64,000 bases of DNA from CBDANO01 sp965197665 (GTDB lineage Bacteria; Chloroflexota; Dehalococcoidia; Lucifugimonadales; UBA3495): the NCBI GenBank assembly GCA_965197665.1, contig CBDANO010000004.1, positions 124,001 through 188,000 of the forward strand, written 5' to 3'. A program made the position numbers and the translations under genes. Under the pieces are notes generated by a model that was not told where the DNA came from, did no database searches, and was given only the letters and a program-made list of their open reading frames with translations. Below are positions 1 to 9,481 of this stretch, piece after piece; the first letter of the stretch is position 1; each line of letters begins with the position of its first letter.

Positions 1-747
1 GGTGTCGAAGATGCCGTGGTCGCAGTAGAAGATCCTGGTCCCAAGGTTAGCCAGGTGGACTTGGGCGATGCCCTTCAATTTGCGGGCTATCGTGGTGCCG
101 GCGTATTCCGTGTCTGAAGTGTACTCTTGAGGGGCCGCTTTCAGTATATCGGCCCCTTGCATCGCCTCGAGCCCCGTCTGCCCCAGGTAGTCCATTATGG
201 CGCCAGCGCCGGCTACCGGCGCATAGATGCGGGCGAAAGTCTCCAGAGCTTGGCGGCGTTGCTGCTCGGTGGCGATTCCGGTCAACAGGCCGTAAGTTTC
301 GAGGTCGTCGACGCAAGCGACGGGCACCCCCGGCGATACCAATGCTCGAAACAGACTGGGGCCGAAGCTAACTGTCGTAACAATATTGTCCTTCCGCGGG
401 TCTAGGTCGCGGGTGGCCAGTCCAAGCCAACCTTCGGTACCCATGGTGTCAGGCTCGCAGGTGTGCCATATGTCCATCGAGCGGAAGTGGGACCGGGGCG
501 AGTTGGGGTAGCCGACCCCGTGAACGATAGCGATCTTGCCTTGATCGTAAAGCTCCTTCATCAGGATCATGCCGGGGTGGAGCCCCACTTGATCGTCGAG
601 GACCAGTATTTCGTCTTCGGGTATCCCCACCGCCGGCCGGTTGTCCCGGTACAGAGGGTCGGCGTAAGGAATGACCGTGTTCAGATAATCGTTGCCTCCG
701 GATAGCTGGAGCACCACTAGCACCGGGTCTTTTCGATTTACGGTCAT
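1..747 (-). CDS. DUF1501 family protein (3' part outside window)
   Basis: An open frame runs on the minus strand from an ATG at 745-747 to the window edge (249 codons, no stop). The N-terminus reads MTVNRKDPVLVVLQLSGGND, the usual opening of DUF1501 proteins, followed by family features such as the VGLHP and GVGYPNSPRSHFRSMDIW stretches. A GGGAGGGG ribosome site lies just upstream, and the stop of the DUF1800 gene is only 19 bp away, so the two form an operon. DUF1800/DUF1501 pairs are widespread and often exported, but their biochemical role is not established. I see no Tat or Sec signal at this start. The C-terminal part is missing from the window. Confidence 0.85.
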   Translation of the reverse strand, partial: MTVNRKDPVLVVLQLSGGNDYLNTVIPYADPLYRDNRPAVGIPEDEILVLDDQVGLHPGMILMKELYDQGKIAIVHGVGYPNSPRSHFRSMDIWHTCEPDTMGTEGWLGLATRDLDPRKDNIVTTVSFGPSLFRALVSPGVPVACVDDLETYGLLTGIATEQQRRQALETFARIYAPVAGAGAIMDYLGQTGLEAMQGADILKAAPQEYTSDTEYAGTTIARKLKGIAQVHLANLGTRIFYCDHGIFDT

Positions 748-766
748 TTCTGCCCCTCCCCGAGCA

Positions 767-2164
767 TTAGCAGTATTGATACTCTCGTACCGACGCGATC
801 AATTGCAACATCTCTCCCGTCCGTTGCGTGGACGCGGCCTCCTCGGCCGCACCCCAACCGACGGTACCGCCTTCCCCGGCCCGGGACACCAACTGTTGGC
901 GGGTCTCCGAGGCCACGTCCAGAGGCCCTACGAGGTCGAGGCAACCATCCACAAAGTCTTCCGGCGTCAAGTCTCCCCGGGACTTCAACCGCTCCACAAT
1001 ATCGCGGATACCGGGGCGTTTAACGTCCCCCAATATGTCGGCGGCGAAGTTTATTCGCTTCATCAGAGAGCCGCTGTTGATCCACTCTACACCGGTGTGC
1101 CATCCTTCCACGCTGGGCGGGTTCAACAGGTCCTGGCCCATGTAACCCGGTTGCCTGGCCAATTCGCCGATGCCGGGGGCTGGAAATTCGGCCCCGCCGA
1201 CCAACCGGAGGGTACCGGCCACCACCTCGGCGGGACTCTTGATCTTGGTGTACCTGGCGTTTTTGAAGAACTCCGACAAGAACAGCGTCCGCAGGACCGT
1301 CCTGATATCGCCGCCGGACTCGGTAAAAGCGGCGGCCAGAGTCTCAACGGCCCCCGGGTCCCGGGGCGGCGTCACCGACCATGCCGGGACCTGGGTTTCG
1401 TCCGCCACGAAGAAGCTGTAAAGGTAGCGGGCAATGAACCGGGACGTGGCCGGATGCCGGCTAACGATGTCGATGATGTCTTCGCCGTTGAAGCGCCCGG
1501 TTTGGCCCAAGAAAGTCTTCTCCGCGTCATCGTGGTCTTCTTCCCGGTACTCGAACTCCCACTTGAACCGGCTGTAGTAGTTCCGGGGAGGGGCCGCCGC
1601 GATAGTCCAACCGGTAAAAGCCCGGGAGCATTCCCTAACGTCGTCCTCGGTGTAGTTGCCCACGCCCATGCTGAACAGTTCCAATAGCTCCCGGCCCCAG
1701 TTTTCGTTGACGGCGTGGGCGTGGTTATCGCAGTTATCCAGCCAATAGATCATGGCGGGGTCTTGGGCCAAGGCTACCAACAAGTCCCGATAGGCGCCCA
1801 TCCCTTTCTCTCGGAACATGTCGGCTTGAGCAATCAACTCGTGATAGTGGTCCACTTTGGATTGGCCGGTGGCGAAAACATGATGCCAGAACAGCGTCAT
1901 CTTTTCTTCCAAGGGGCGGCGGGTGTTGATCAGATGGTGCAGCCACGCCGCGCTGCCCATTCCCGGTGAAGTGATGGGTTTGAAGAATCCGGGGATATAC
2001 CGCAAGAATTCGTAGCGGTCCACGGGCTTCTCTTGGGGGTCCAGCAACTCTTTGACAGTCGCTTCGTACCCCTTTTCCGCTCTGGCTTCCAGCTCGCCCC
2101 GGCCTGCTCCGAATCCGGCCCGCCGCATCAGATGGGCCATCAACGCTATTTCTTCGCTGGCCAA
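767..2164 (-). CDS. DUF1800 domain-containing protein
   Basis: A 465-residue protein of normal DUF1800 length. Visible hallmarks in order are HLMRRAGFGA at the N-terminus, WHHVFATGQ near residue 90, DPAMIYWLDN near 135, and NENWGRELLELFSMG followed by YTEDDVRECSRAFTGW around 152-185. The start is TTG at 2162-2164: AGGAGG sits 7 nt upstream and a nearby ATG is out of frame. The downstream gene is its usual partner, DUF1501. The family is of unknown function, and neither catalysis nor export can be shown from this sequence. Family assignment is secure; role is not. Confidence 0.9.
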   Translation of the reverse strand: MASEEIALMAHLMRRAGFGAGRGELEARAEKGYEATVKELLDPQEKPVDRYEFLRYIPGFFKPITSPGMGSAAWLHHLINTRRPLEEKMTLFWHHVFATGQSKVDHYHELIAQADMFREKGMGAYRDLLVALAQDPAMIYWLDNCDNHAHAVNENWGRELLELFSMGVGNYTEDDVRECSRAFTGWTIAAAPPRNYYSRFKWEFEYREEDHDDAEKTFLGQTGRFNGEDIIDIVSRHPATSRFIARYLYSFFVADETQVPAWSVTPPRDPGAVETLAAAFTESGGDIRTVLRTLFLSEFFKNARYTKIKSPAEVVAGTLRLVGGAEFPAPGIGELARQPGYMGQDLLNPPSVEGWHTGVEWINSGSLMKRINFAADILGDVKRPGIRDIVERLKSRGDLTPEDFVDGCLDLVGPLDVASETRQQLVSRAGEGGTVGWGAAEEAASTQRTGEMLQLIASVREYQYC

Positions 2165-2686
2165 TACATCGCCTCCTAGTGCGTGGTCATGGACCGAGAG
2201 GTCCCGCCTACCGGCTGAGAGGAGGTAGCTGTTCGCGTTTAGTGGGACCTATAAGCTTTCTGAGCGTTGAAGGCCGGCCCGTCGAATACTGGTCACCCGG
2301 CGGGAATCGAGCTCATCTCTTCAAGTCCGAATAGCTGCGAAAAGGCTCGCGGCATTATTTCCCTATCCCGGGGGCGGCAGCCGCCGGCGAGTGGCCCGCG
2401 CCTTGCCGCATGGCTGCTCCCATGTGCGCGGAATAACGGGCTGCCAAATCATAGCATTCTCTTGGGGCGAGCCGCCACCTTCGAAATCGGCCGAGGGCCG
2501 GTCCACAAGAAAGGCGGCCCCCTGACATTCGAAGGCCCGGATGCTGAACGACCCTGGATATGGCATAATATCGCGGGTTGGGACTGCCGGTCTCGCCGCT
2601 CACGCCCGATTGCAGACCGCATTGGAGACCACAGGGGCAGTCTGCATAAGGCCTAATTTCGGCTGCCGCTGCTAAGGAGGGCCGTC
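2165..2686. other. Divergent intergenic region
   Basis: This 522-bp stretch separates the minus-strand DUF1800 operon from the plus-strand Rieske gene and must hold promoters for both. Open frames on both strands here have no family resemblance and poor ribosome sites, and I do not call them genes. I see no clear sigma-70 promoter or hairpin. Confidence 0.4.
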
Positions 2687-3976
2687 TTGGCAAACAGAGC
2701 ACCGTTTCTCAACAGGACCTACGGCGCCTATTATCATCGGGAAGTCCCCGAAGAGGACGCGGAGCTAACCCACGTAGGGCCTGGGACGCCGGGAGGCGAG
2801 TACCTTCGCCGGTTCTGGCAGCCGGTAATCTATTCCGACGAGCTTACCGACGTTCCGGTAGCGGTGCGCCTTCTTGGTGAAGACTTGGTCGTCTTTCGCG
2901 ATTTCAGCGGCAGAGTGGGCCTTCTGGAAGCCCATTGCCCGCACCGGGGGACGTCGCTGGAGTTTGGCTTGGTGTCGGAGCGCGGAATCCGTTGCTGCTA
3001 CCACGGTTGGCTTATGGACGTCGACGGCGCGATATTGGAAACTCCCGGAGAACCTGAAGATAGCACCCTGAAGGACCGCCTGTGCCACGGGGCCTACCCC
3101 ATTCATGAGGCCGGCGGCGCGGTGTTCACTTACATGGGGCCTCCGGAAGAACAGCCGCCTTTTCCGGTGTTCGATAGCTGGGTGCGCCCCGGCTACCACC
3201 TCGTGGCCGGCCCCCGGTACGACTACCCTTGCAACTGGCTTCAGATCGCTGAAAACGCCTTGGACCCGTCCCACACGGCGTTCCTCCACACCATCGTTAG
3301 CGGCGCCCAGTTTACCGAAGAGTTCGGCGCGCTGCCCAACGCCGATTACATCAAGACGCCCCTGGGATTGGCCTACGTGGCGACGCGCCGGGTGGAGGGA
3401 AACATGTGGCTCCGCATGGTGGAGACCATCCTGCCCAATCTAATCCAGGTATCCCCGGTATGGGAGGACGGACGGACCGAGCACGGATTCAGCGGGCCGA
3501 TGATGTCCCGGTGGCTGGTGCCCCGGGACGATCGCAGCACCACGCAAGTGGAATTCCGGCACGTGAGCGACCGGGAGGGGGAGACCCCCAAGTGGTGGTC
3601 GGACCGGGTGATGATGCCGGGTCAGATGCCCGGCGACGCGACCTATGAGCAGCGCCAACGGGAGCCCGGCGATTTCGACGCCCAAGTCAGCCAACGCTCC
3701 ATCGCCGTCCACGGATTGGAGCATCTGGGTACTACCGACCGGGGAGTAATCCTCTTCCGGCGGGAGATTCGCCGGGGAATACAGGCCGTCCGAGAGGGAC
3801 GGCCTGCTGAGGGCCTGCTGCAACAGCCGGGGCAGGTCATAGGCACCTACACCACCAATACAGTGGTCCGGCTGCCCGAAGCCGCAACGCCGGAAGAGGA
3901 CGAGCAACTCATCAAGGAGTCCGGGTTGGGACTTGCCAGGGAGTATCTTAAGAATCCTCCTCTTCTAGCAACCTAG
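2687..3976 (+). CDS. Rieske [2Fe-2S] aromatic ring-hydroxylating oxygenase, large subunit
   Basis: A 429-residue non-haem iron oxygenase alpha subunit of the phthalate dioxygenase-like type. The Rieske centre is formed by C84-P-H86 and C103-x2-H106. The mononuclear iron site shows as ENALDPSHTAFLH (D193, H196, H201). The start is TTG at 2687 with AAGGAGG 6 nt upstream. Such enzymes hydroxylate or O/N-demethylate aromatic, sterol or related substrates with electrons from a separate reductase. No ferredoxin reductase gene is adjacent, so the electron donor is encoded elsewhere. The substrate cannot be inferred. The neighbouring EthD-like gene follows after 112 bp. Confidence 0.9.
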   Translation: MANRAPFLNRTYGAYYHREVPEEDAELTHVGPGTPGGEYLRRFWQPVIYSDELTDVPVAVRLLGEDLVVFRDFSGRVGLLEAHCPHRGTSLEFGLVSERGIRCCYHGWLMDVDGAILETPGEPEDSTLKDRLCHGAYPIHEAGGAVFTYMGPPEEQPPFPVFDSWVRPGYHLVAGPRYDYPCNWLQIAENALDPSHTAFLHTIVSGAQFTEEFGALPNADYIKTPLGLAYVATRRVEGNMWLRMVETILPNLIQVSPVWEDGRTEHGFSGPMMSRWLVPRDDRSTTQVEFRHVSDREGETPKWWSDRVMMPGQMPGDATYEQRQREPGDFDAQVSQRSIAVHGLEHLGTTDRGVILFRREIRRGIQAVREGRPAEGLLQQPGQVIGTYTTNTVVRLPEAATPEEDEQLIKESGLGLAREYLKNPPLLAT

Positions 3977-3982
3977 AGTGCT

Positions 3983-4010
3983 CCCCCGCCCTGGAAGTCC
4001 CAGGGGGCGG
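3983..4010 (+). terminator. Possible terminator hairpin after the Rieske gene
   Basis: A GC-rich inverted repeat begins 6 bp after the oxygenase stop: CCGCCCTGG pairs with CCAGGGGGCGG, leaving two bulged G, around an AAGT loop. No T-run follows, so intrinsic termination is uncertain. Confidence 0.35.
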
Positions 4011-4088
4011 CAATCCAGTCCGGGACCGTAGGCCTAACCCATTAGCCGCGCTGTCGACCAGCGCATACCGAAAGAGGAGGGAAGATCA

Positions 4089-4403
4089 ATGATCCGGGTA
4101 ACAGTACTTTATCCCGACACCCCAGGTAAGAAGTTTGACTTGGACTACTACGCCAAGAAGCACATGGAATTGGTGCGCCAGCGGCTTAGCGACGCCGGTT
4201 TGGTTCGGATTGAAGTGGACAAGGGCGTTGCCAGTATTGAGCAGGGCAAGTCCGCGCCGTTCCTTGCGATAGGATTCCTGTACTTCAACTCTCTGACCGA
4301 GTACCAAAGGGCCTTCGCTGCTCACAGTGAAGAACTGATGGGCGACATTCCCAACTACACAAACATCGAGCCCTACATTCAAATAAGCGAAATCCTGGAG
4401 TAA
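4089..4403 (+). CDS. EthD family small protein
   Basis: A 104-residue protein opening MIRVTVLYPDTPGKKFDLDY, followed by YYAKKHMELVRQRL. This matches the EthD fold family (ferredoxin-like alpha/beta barrel dimers), where the Y-x5-H-x-x-L-V segment is the usual N-terminal signature. EthD proteins were first found beside ether-degrading P450 genes, and several relatives are small monooxygenases or decarboxylases. GAGGAGGG lies upstream of the ATG. It follows the Rieske oxygenase on the same strand and may act on the same substrate, but that is inference. Confidence 0.85.
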   Translation: MIRVTVLYPDTPGKKFDLDYYAKKHMELVRQRLSDAGLVRIEVDKGVASIEQGKSAPFLAIGFLYFNSLTEYQRAFAAHSEELMGDIPNYTNIEPYIQISEILE

Positions 4404-5188
4404 ACAGTCCGCATACGGCCCTTCGCACCCGGCCCGCTCTCAAGCAGGACCGCGCCCCATGAGACTGTCCCCGGGAATTTGCGGGACGGACTTGGCTAAA
4501 AGAGGTCTCTTACTCGGCGAGAGTACCTCGCCTAGCTCATCGCTCACGCCGGGGCGTCGGATGGGGCATGCAAGAATGCTTGGAAAGCAACATCCAGTCA
4601 TCGCGCCATCCGGTGAGGCAAAATGTGCGCAAACTATGGGCCGCCGCGCCGCCGGCGCTTGGGCCGCCTAACGGGTAGAAAAGGTCCTCGATGAGACGCG
4701 GCCGCCGCTTAGGGCCGGATCGACTTTCCCAGCCATTCAGGACTACCCTATGCCGCCAGTTGCCGCAACCCTTGGACCATAAACACCACCCCGGCGGCCC
4801 CCGCCGACCATGCCTATAGTGCCAGACCTCCGGAATCTTCCGGCATGGCTGCCAAGAGAGCCGAGGACCTTTCACCCTCGCCGAGAGGACGCATTGGTCC
4901 GGACTCGGGCCGAGTATCTTCGCAGATGGCCCCAAGGGAGTAACACCGGTATGCACCGAGGAACGACAAAAATGTAGGGGCCGATTTCAAACCGGCCCGC
5001 CACAGGATGACAACCGGTATTACCAGAGGAACGACAAAATGTAGGGGCCGGTTTCAAACCGGCCCGCCCCGGGATGAAAACCGTATATTCCGGGAAAGAA
5101 CCGCCGGAAAGGAAATACTATCGGCCCCCGGGAGCGTAGTAACCTTTGCCGGTCCCTAAAACACAAGACTCAAGGGAGGTAAAACTCC
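4404..5188. other. 785-bp intergenic region with repeats
   Basis: No convincing gene is present: frames on both strands lack family resemblance. The right part holds the tandem palindromic repeat at 4942-5086. The rest is GC-rich sequence without a clear promoter, apart from the ribosome site of the next gene just before 5189. Confidence 0.45.
4942..5086. repeat. Tandem array of a dispersed palindromic repeat
   Basis: Two units of about 68 bp follow one another, with the start of a third. Each opens with CCGGTAT (4946 and 5014; a degenerate CCGTAT at 5081), continues with GAGGAACGACAAAA, and contains AATGTAGGGGCCGRTTTC followed by AAACCGGCCCGCC. The core GGCCGGTTT/AAACCGGCC is palindromic. 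A third copy in the other orientation lies at 54908-54938. The pattern resembles REP-like dispersed repeats. It is not a CRISPR because the units abut without unique spacers. Confidence 0.7.
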
Positions 5189-6121
5189 ATGTCTACGTTT
5201 GGTGATATCGAAAGAACCTTCGCCGACCTATACGCTTACCGTTGGGGAATCCTTGCCGGAGTCCTAGTGTTCATCGCTGTCGTCGCCGCCTTTGGCTACT
5301 GGAAGGACTGGCACCTGGTAATCTGGCGTCACCGTCTGCTGGTGTCCGTAATCACCGTTCCGTTGTTGGCGGTGACCGTGTGGCTGGGATGGTCTTTGGG
5401 GTCGCCCTTGTTTACCAACGTAACCGTGGAAGAGGAGTTCCCCTTTGCGCTGAACGCGGTACTCCCTCCCGAAGTGGAGCGGGAAGAAGTTGAGGAGATC
5501 ATGTCGGGCATAGCCAAGGTAGACCAGGAAGTGATGGAACCGATGCCCGACGAGGCCGACTTTCTTCTGCCAGGCGGCGCGATTCCCGGTTGGTCTCCGG
5601 GCCAAGTCCTTGTAATGGATGAAGAGGAACAGGCCGTATTGCAAGAGGGAATAGAGATGGTGGAGGCGGCCGCCGAGGACATGGACCAAGCCATGCTGGA
5701 AAAGGGCCTCGACATGATGGCGACGGCCATCGACAAGCCCGCCGACGGCGCGGATAATCAAGCCCAAGCCATGGCCTTGAAAGAAGGGAGCTTCAAGGAT
5801 GCCGACAGCTTTCACAAGGGGAGCGGCCAAGCGACTATCTACAGGGCCCCTGACGGCGGCTATTTGCTCCGACTGGAGAACTTGGACGTTACCAATGGGC
5901 CGGCGCTCCACGTTTTCCTCTCGCCTCACGAGGACCCGGACCGGGGCGACGAGGTGAAACAGGCCGGATACGTAAACCTTGGCAGGCTCAAGGGCAACCG
6001 GGGCAACCAAAACTACCCAATCCCGGCTGATTTGGACCTGGATGTCATAAACAGCGTAGTCATATACTGCAAGCCTTTTAGCGTAGTCTTCAGCGTAGCG
6101 ACGCTGAATGACCTCGGGTAG
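5189..6121 (+). CDS. Membrane-anchored DM13 domain protein
   Basis: A 310-residue protein with two predicted transmembrane helices (about 19-37 and 48-68), a long acidic, probably helical linker (about 95-195), and a C-terminal DM13 domain (about 198-309). The DM13 signatures are LKEGSFKDAD, LRLENLDVTNGPALHVFLSP, GYVNLGRLKGNRGNQNYPIP and VVIYCKPFSVVF, including the single conserved Cys. DM13 domains are proposed to bind an electron-transfer cofactor. The helices suggest that the domain is displayed outside the membrane. GGGAGG precedes the ATG. No redox partner is adjacent, so the role is inferred only from the domain. Confidence 0.88.
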   Translation: MSTFGDIERTFADLYAYRWGILAGVLVFIAVVAAFGYWKDWHLVIWRHRLLVSVITVPLLAVTVWLGWSLGSPLFTNVTVEEEFPFALNAVLPPEVEREEVEEIMSGIAKVDQEVMEPMPDEADFLLPGGAIPGWSPGQVLVMDEEEQAVLQEGIEMVEAAAEDMDQAMLEKGLDMMATAIDKPADGADNQAQAMALKEGSFKDADSFHKGSGQATIYRAPDGGYLLRLENLDVTNGPALHVFLSPHEDPDRGDEVKQAGYVNLGRLKGNRGNQNYPIPADLDLDVINSVVIYCKPFSVVFSVATLNDLG

Positions 6122-6241
6122 CGGGGCTTCGGTTAGCGGCTTCGACGGCCTGTGGCCATTGTCCATGCCCAAACCTTTGGGTAGGATGTTCGGAGCAGTA
6201 GCAGGTTATCGACGGAGCTCCAGTCTCATAAGGAGGGTCCC

Positions 6242-8080
6242 GTGGGGTACCAGCCGATTGAAAACTACGGCGTCATTGGCAACATGCGGACTGCGGTCCT
6301 CGTCGGCATGAACGGCTCCATCGACTGGTATTGCAGCCCAAATTTCGATTCCCCCAGTATCTTCGCCGCGATACTGGACGACAATAAAGGGGGCCACTTC
6401 CGCATCTCTCCCACCGGAGGCGGGGTTACCCACAAACAGATGTACTGGCCGGGCACCAATGTTTTGGTCACTCGTTTTCTCTCCGACGAAGGCGTTGGCG
6501 AGGTCACCGACTTCATGCCCGTGGGCCTGGGAAAAGACCAAGGTTCCCATCACCAACTCGTACGGCAGGTGCACGCGGTCCGGGGCGCCATGCGCTTCCG
6601 GATGGAGTGCTTTCCGGCCTTCAACTACGCCCGGGACGAGCACGAGACTACCATCAATTCCCAGGGCGCGGTTTTTCGTTCCCCTCAAACCGGCCTTCAG
6701 CTATCCACGTCCCTAGAACTGAGGCAATCGGGGAAAGGCCTGACAACCGAATTCGTGCTGAACGAGGGGCAGTCCGAGACTTTTGCTTTGACCGAGCTTG
6801 CCCCGGGCGCGGCGGGAGCCGGCGCAATCACGGATGCGGAGGCCGACCGACTCTTCGTGCACACCGTCGAGTACTGGCGGGGCTGGCTGTCCAAGTGCAG
6901 TTACAAAGGGCGGTGGCGTGAGATGGTGGAACGCTCGGCCCTAGTGCTGAAGCTCCTCACCTTCGAGCCTACGGGGGCAATCATTGCCGCGCCTACTTGC
7001 AGTCTTCCCGAGGAGTTGGGCGGCGAGCGGAACTGGGACTACCGCTATACCTGGATCCGTGACGCCGCCTTTACTCTCTACGCCCTGATCCACGGGGTCG
7101 GGTCAACGGCCGAAGCCACTAGCTTCATGCGATGGGTAGAGGAACGCTGCCATGAGTTGAACCCCGATGGCTCGCTGCAAATCATGTACGGCGTCGACGG
7201 CCGCCACGAATTAACCGAAGAGATTCTGGACCACTTGGAGGGTTACAAGTCATCTCGCCCGGTCCGTATAGGAAACGGCGCATACGATCAGGTGCAACTG
7301 GACATATATGGCGAGTTAATGGACGCGGTGTACCTATACAACAAGTACGGGTCGCCGATATCCTACGATTTTTGGACCCACCTCCGTGAGCTTATCAACT
7401 GGGTATGCGATAACTGGCAGAGGGCCGACGAAGGTATTTGGGAGGTTAGAGGAGGGCAACAGCACTTCGTCTACTCGAAAGTAATGTGCTGGGTGGCGGT
7501 GGACCGGGGATTGCGCTTGGCCGAAAAGCGCTCCTTCCCGGCCGATCGCGACCGTTGGCAGAAGGTGAGGGACCAGATCTACGAAGAAATCATGGAGAAG
7601 GGTTGGAGCCCCACCCGGCGAGCCTTCGTCCAGTCCTATGGCAGCGAACACCTGGATGCCGCGAACTTGATAATGCCCTTGGTCTTCTTTGTTTCGCCGA
7701 CCGACCCGAGGATGCTTAGTACCTTGGATGCCATCAACCGATCGCCGGAGCAAGGGGGACTGGTCTCAAACAGTCTGGTACACCGGTACGACCTCAGCCG
7801 GACCGCCGACGGCCTGTCCGGCGAAGAAGGCACCTTCAACATATGCTCCTTCTGGCTGGTTGAGGCATTGACGCGGGCGGGCCGTTACGACCGGCCCCGC
7901 TTGGACCAAGCCCGTTTGATGTTCGAAAAGATGCTGAGTTACTCGAACCACTTGGGCCTGTACGCGGAGGAAACCGGCCCTAAAGGGGAAGGGCTTGGTA
8001 ATTTCCCCCAAGCCTTCACGCACCTGGCCTTAATCAGCGCGGCATTTAATCTCGACAGGGCCCTTGGCAACCCGAACTAA
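6242..8080 (+). CDS. Glycoside hydrolase family 15 protein (glucoamylase/trehalase-like)
   Basis: A 612-residue GH15 enzyme of normal bacterial length. The N-terminal beta-sandwich opens GYQPIENYGVIGNMRTAVLV with GSIDWYCSPNFDSPS. The catalytic (alpha/alpha)6 barrel carries PEELGGERNWDYRYTWIRDA near residue 260 and YDQVQLDIYGELMDAVYLY near 350. The start is GTG at 6242, close behind AAGGAGGG. The family releases glucose from starch, glycogen-like glucans or trehalose. No signal peptide is visible, so it probably acts in the cytoplasm on stored glycan or trehalose. A glucose dehydrogenase lies 1.4 kb downstream, past an insertion sequence, suggesting a glucan-to-gluconate route. The exact substrate is open. 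Confidence 0.9.
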   Translation: MGYQPIENYGVIGNMRTAVLVGMNGSIDWYCSPNFDSPSIFAAILDDNKGGHFRISPTGGGVTHKQMYWPGTNVLVTRFLSDEGVGEVTDFMPVGLGKDQGSHHQLVRQVHAVRGAMRFRMECFPAFNYARDEHETTINSQGAVFRSPQTGLQLSTSLELRQSGKGLTTEFVLNEGQSETFALTELAPGAAGAGAITDAEADRLFVHTVEYWRGWLSKCSYKGRWREMVERSALVLKLLTFEPTGAIIAAPTCSLPEELGGERNWDYRYTWIRDAAFTLYALIHGVGSTAEATSFMRWVEERCHELNPDGSLQIMYGVDGRHELTEEILDHLEGYKSSRPVRIGNGAYDQVQLDIYGELMDAVYLYNKYGSPISYDFWTHLRELINWVCDNWQRADEGIWEVRGGQQHFVYSKVMCWVAVDRGLRLAEKRSFPADRDRWQKVRDQIYEEIMEKGWSPTRRAFVQSYGSEHLDAANLIMPLVFFVSPTDPRMLSTLDAINRSPEQGGLVSNSLVHRYDLSRTADGLSGEEGTFNICSFWLVEALTRAGRYDRPRLDQARLMFEKMLSYSNHLGLYAEETGPKGEGLGNFPQAFTHLALISAAFNLDRALGNPN

Positions 8081-8209
8081 CTCCATGATCGAAACGCGCC
8101 GGTGCTTACTCCATCGCGGGAAATCAAGCCGTGCTCTATGCTTCGTCTTTTCCAGAGACGGTTTAACCCTTGGGCATGTTCACTTATTTAATCCTAGTAC
8201 TCAGTCATG

Positions 8210-8853
<644 letters not shown>

Positions 8854-8857
<4 letters not shown>

Positions 8858-9342
8858 CTTGGGAATGCACCACTCCTTCTTCTGCCACGGCTTGAGGGCG
8901 TTTTTTTCAGGTGCAGCCGCACCGTCTCGTGGGATAGGGATGGCGCCAACCCCAACTCCACCACCTTGCCCGCCAAAAGGCGCAGGGTCCAGTGTTCATG
9001 CCCTTCCGGCGGTTCGGAGCAGGCCAAGGCGATGAGGTGGGCTTCGCCCCGGTCGTCCAGCTTCCGGTACCGATGGGCTTGGGGCCGGTCTTTCAGCACC
9101 CCTTCCAGCCCCGCTTCGGCGAAGCGCCGCTTGACCCGAAATACCGTGCCCTCGGCCACATCCAAGGCTTCCGCCACCTGGGGAGCGGTCCATCCCTCAT
9201 CGGTCTTGAGCAGAATCCGTGCCCGGATGATCACCCGGGCTGAGCCTTTCCCTGCACGAATCAGATGCTGGAGTTGGTTCCGCTGTTCCGGCGTCAGCCC
9301 GACTCCATACTTTTCCCTGACCATACCACCACCTCCCATCAA
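8854..9342 (-). CDS. IS630 transposase, N-terminal DNA-binding part
   Basis: 162 residues with the winged helix-turn-helix of IS630 transposases (LLKTDEGWTAPQVAEALDV, VFRVKRRFAEAGLEGVLKDR). After RLHLKK the frame diverges into a short unrelated tail. One step back at the AAAAAAA run restores the expected NALKPWQKKEWCIPKVSAEF junction with the catalytic frame. This could be a programmed -1 shift, transcriptional slippage or a disabling mutation. The homopolymer and the clean join favour the first two. Confidence 0.85.
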
Positions 9343-9481
9343 TACTTTCCAGAGTCAGGGTAGCTCCTTCGGCCATTCTTTCACATTGCCATCTAAATCA
9401 AGTTTGACTCACTACTAGTAACAGGATAAACTGTGCATCGAGGGCGGTTAGCGCAGCCGTGAAAGACCTGGGAGCCGGAAT

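Noticed and set aside
692..1687. 331-codon plus-strand frame
   Set aside because: It is antisense to the clear DUF1800 gene, lacks family resemblance and reflects high GC content.
2267..2702. Overlapping frames on both strands between DUF1800 and the Rieske gene
   Set aside because: No homology signals and no ribosome sites; the minus-strand frame would overlap the Rieske start.
4942..5086. CRISPR array
   Set aside because: Only two full units and part of a third, abutting with a 68-bp period, no unique spacers and no cas genes.
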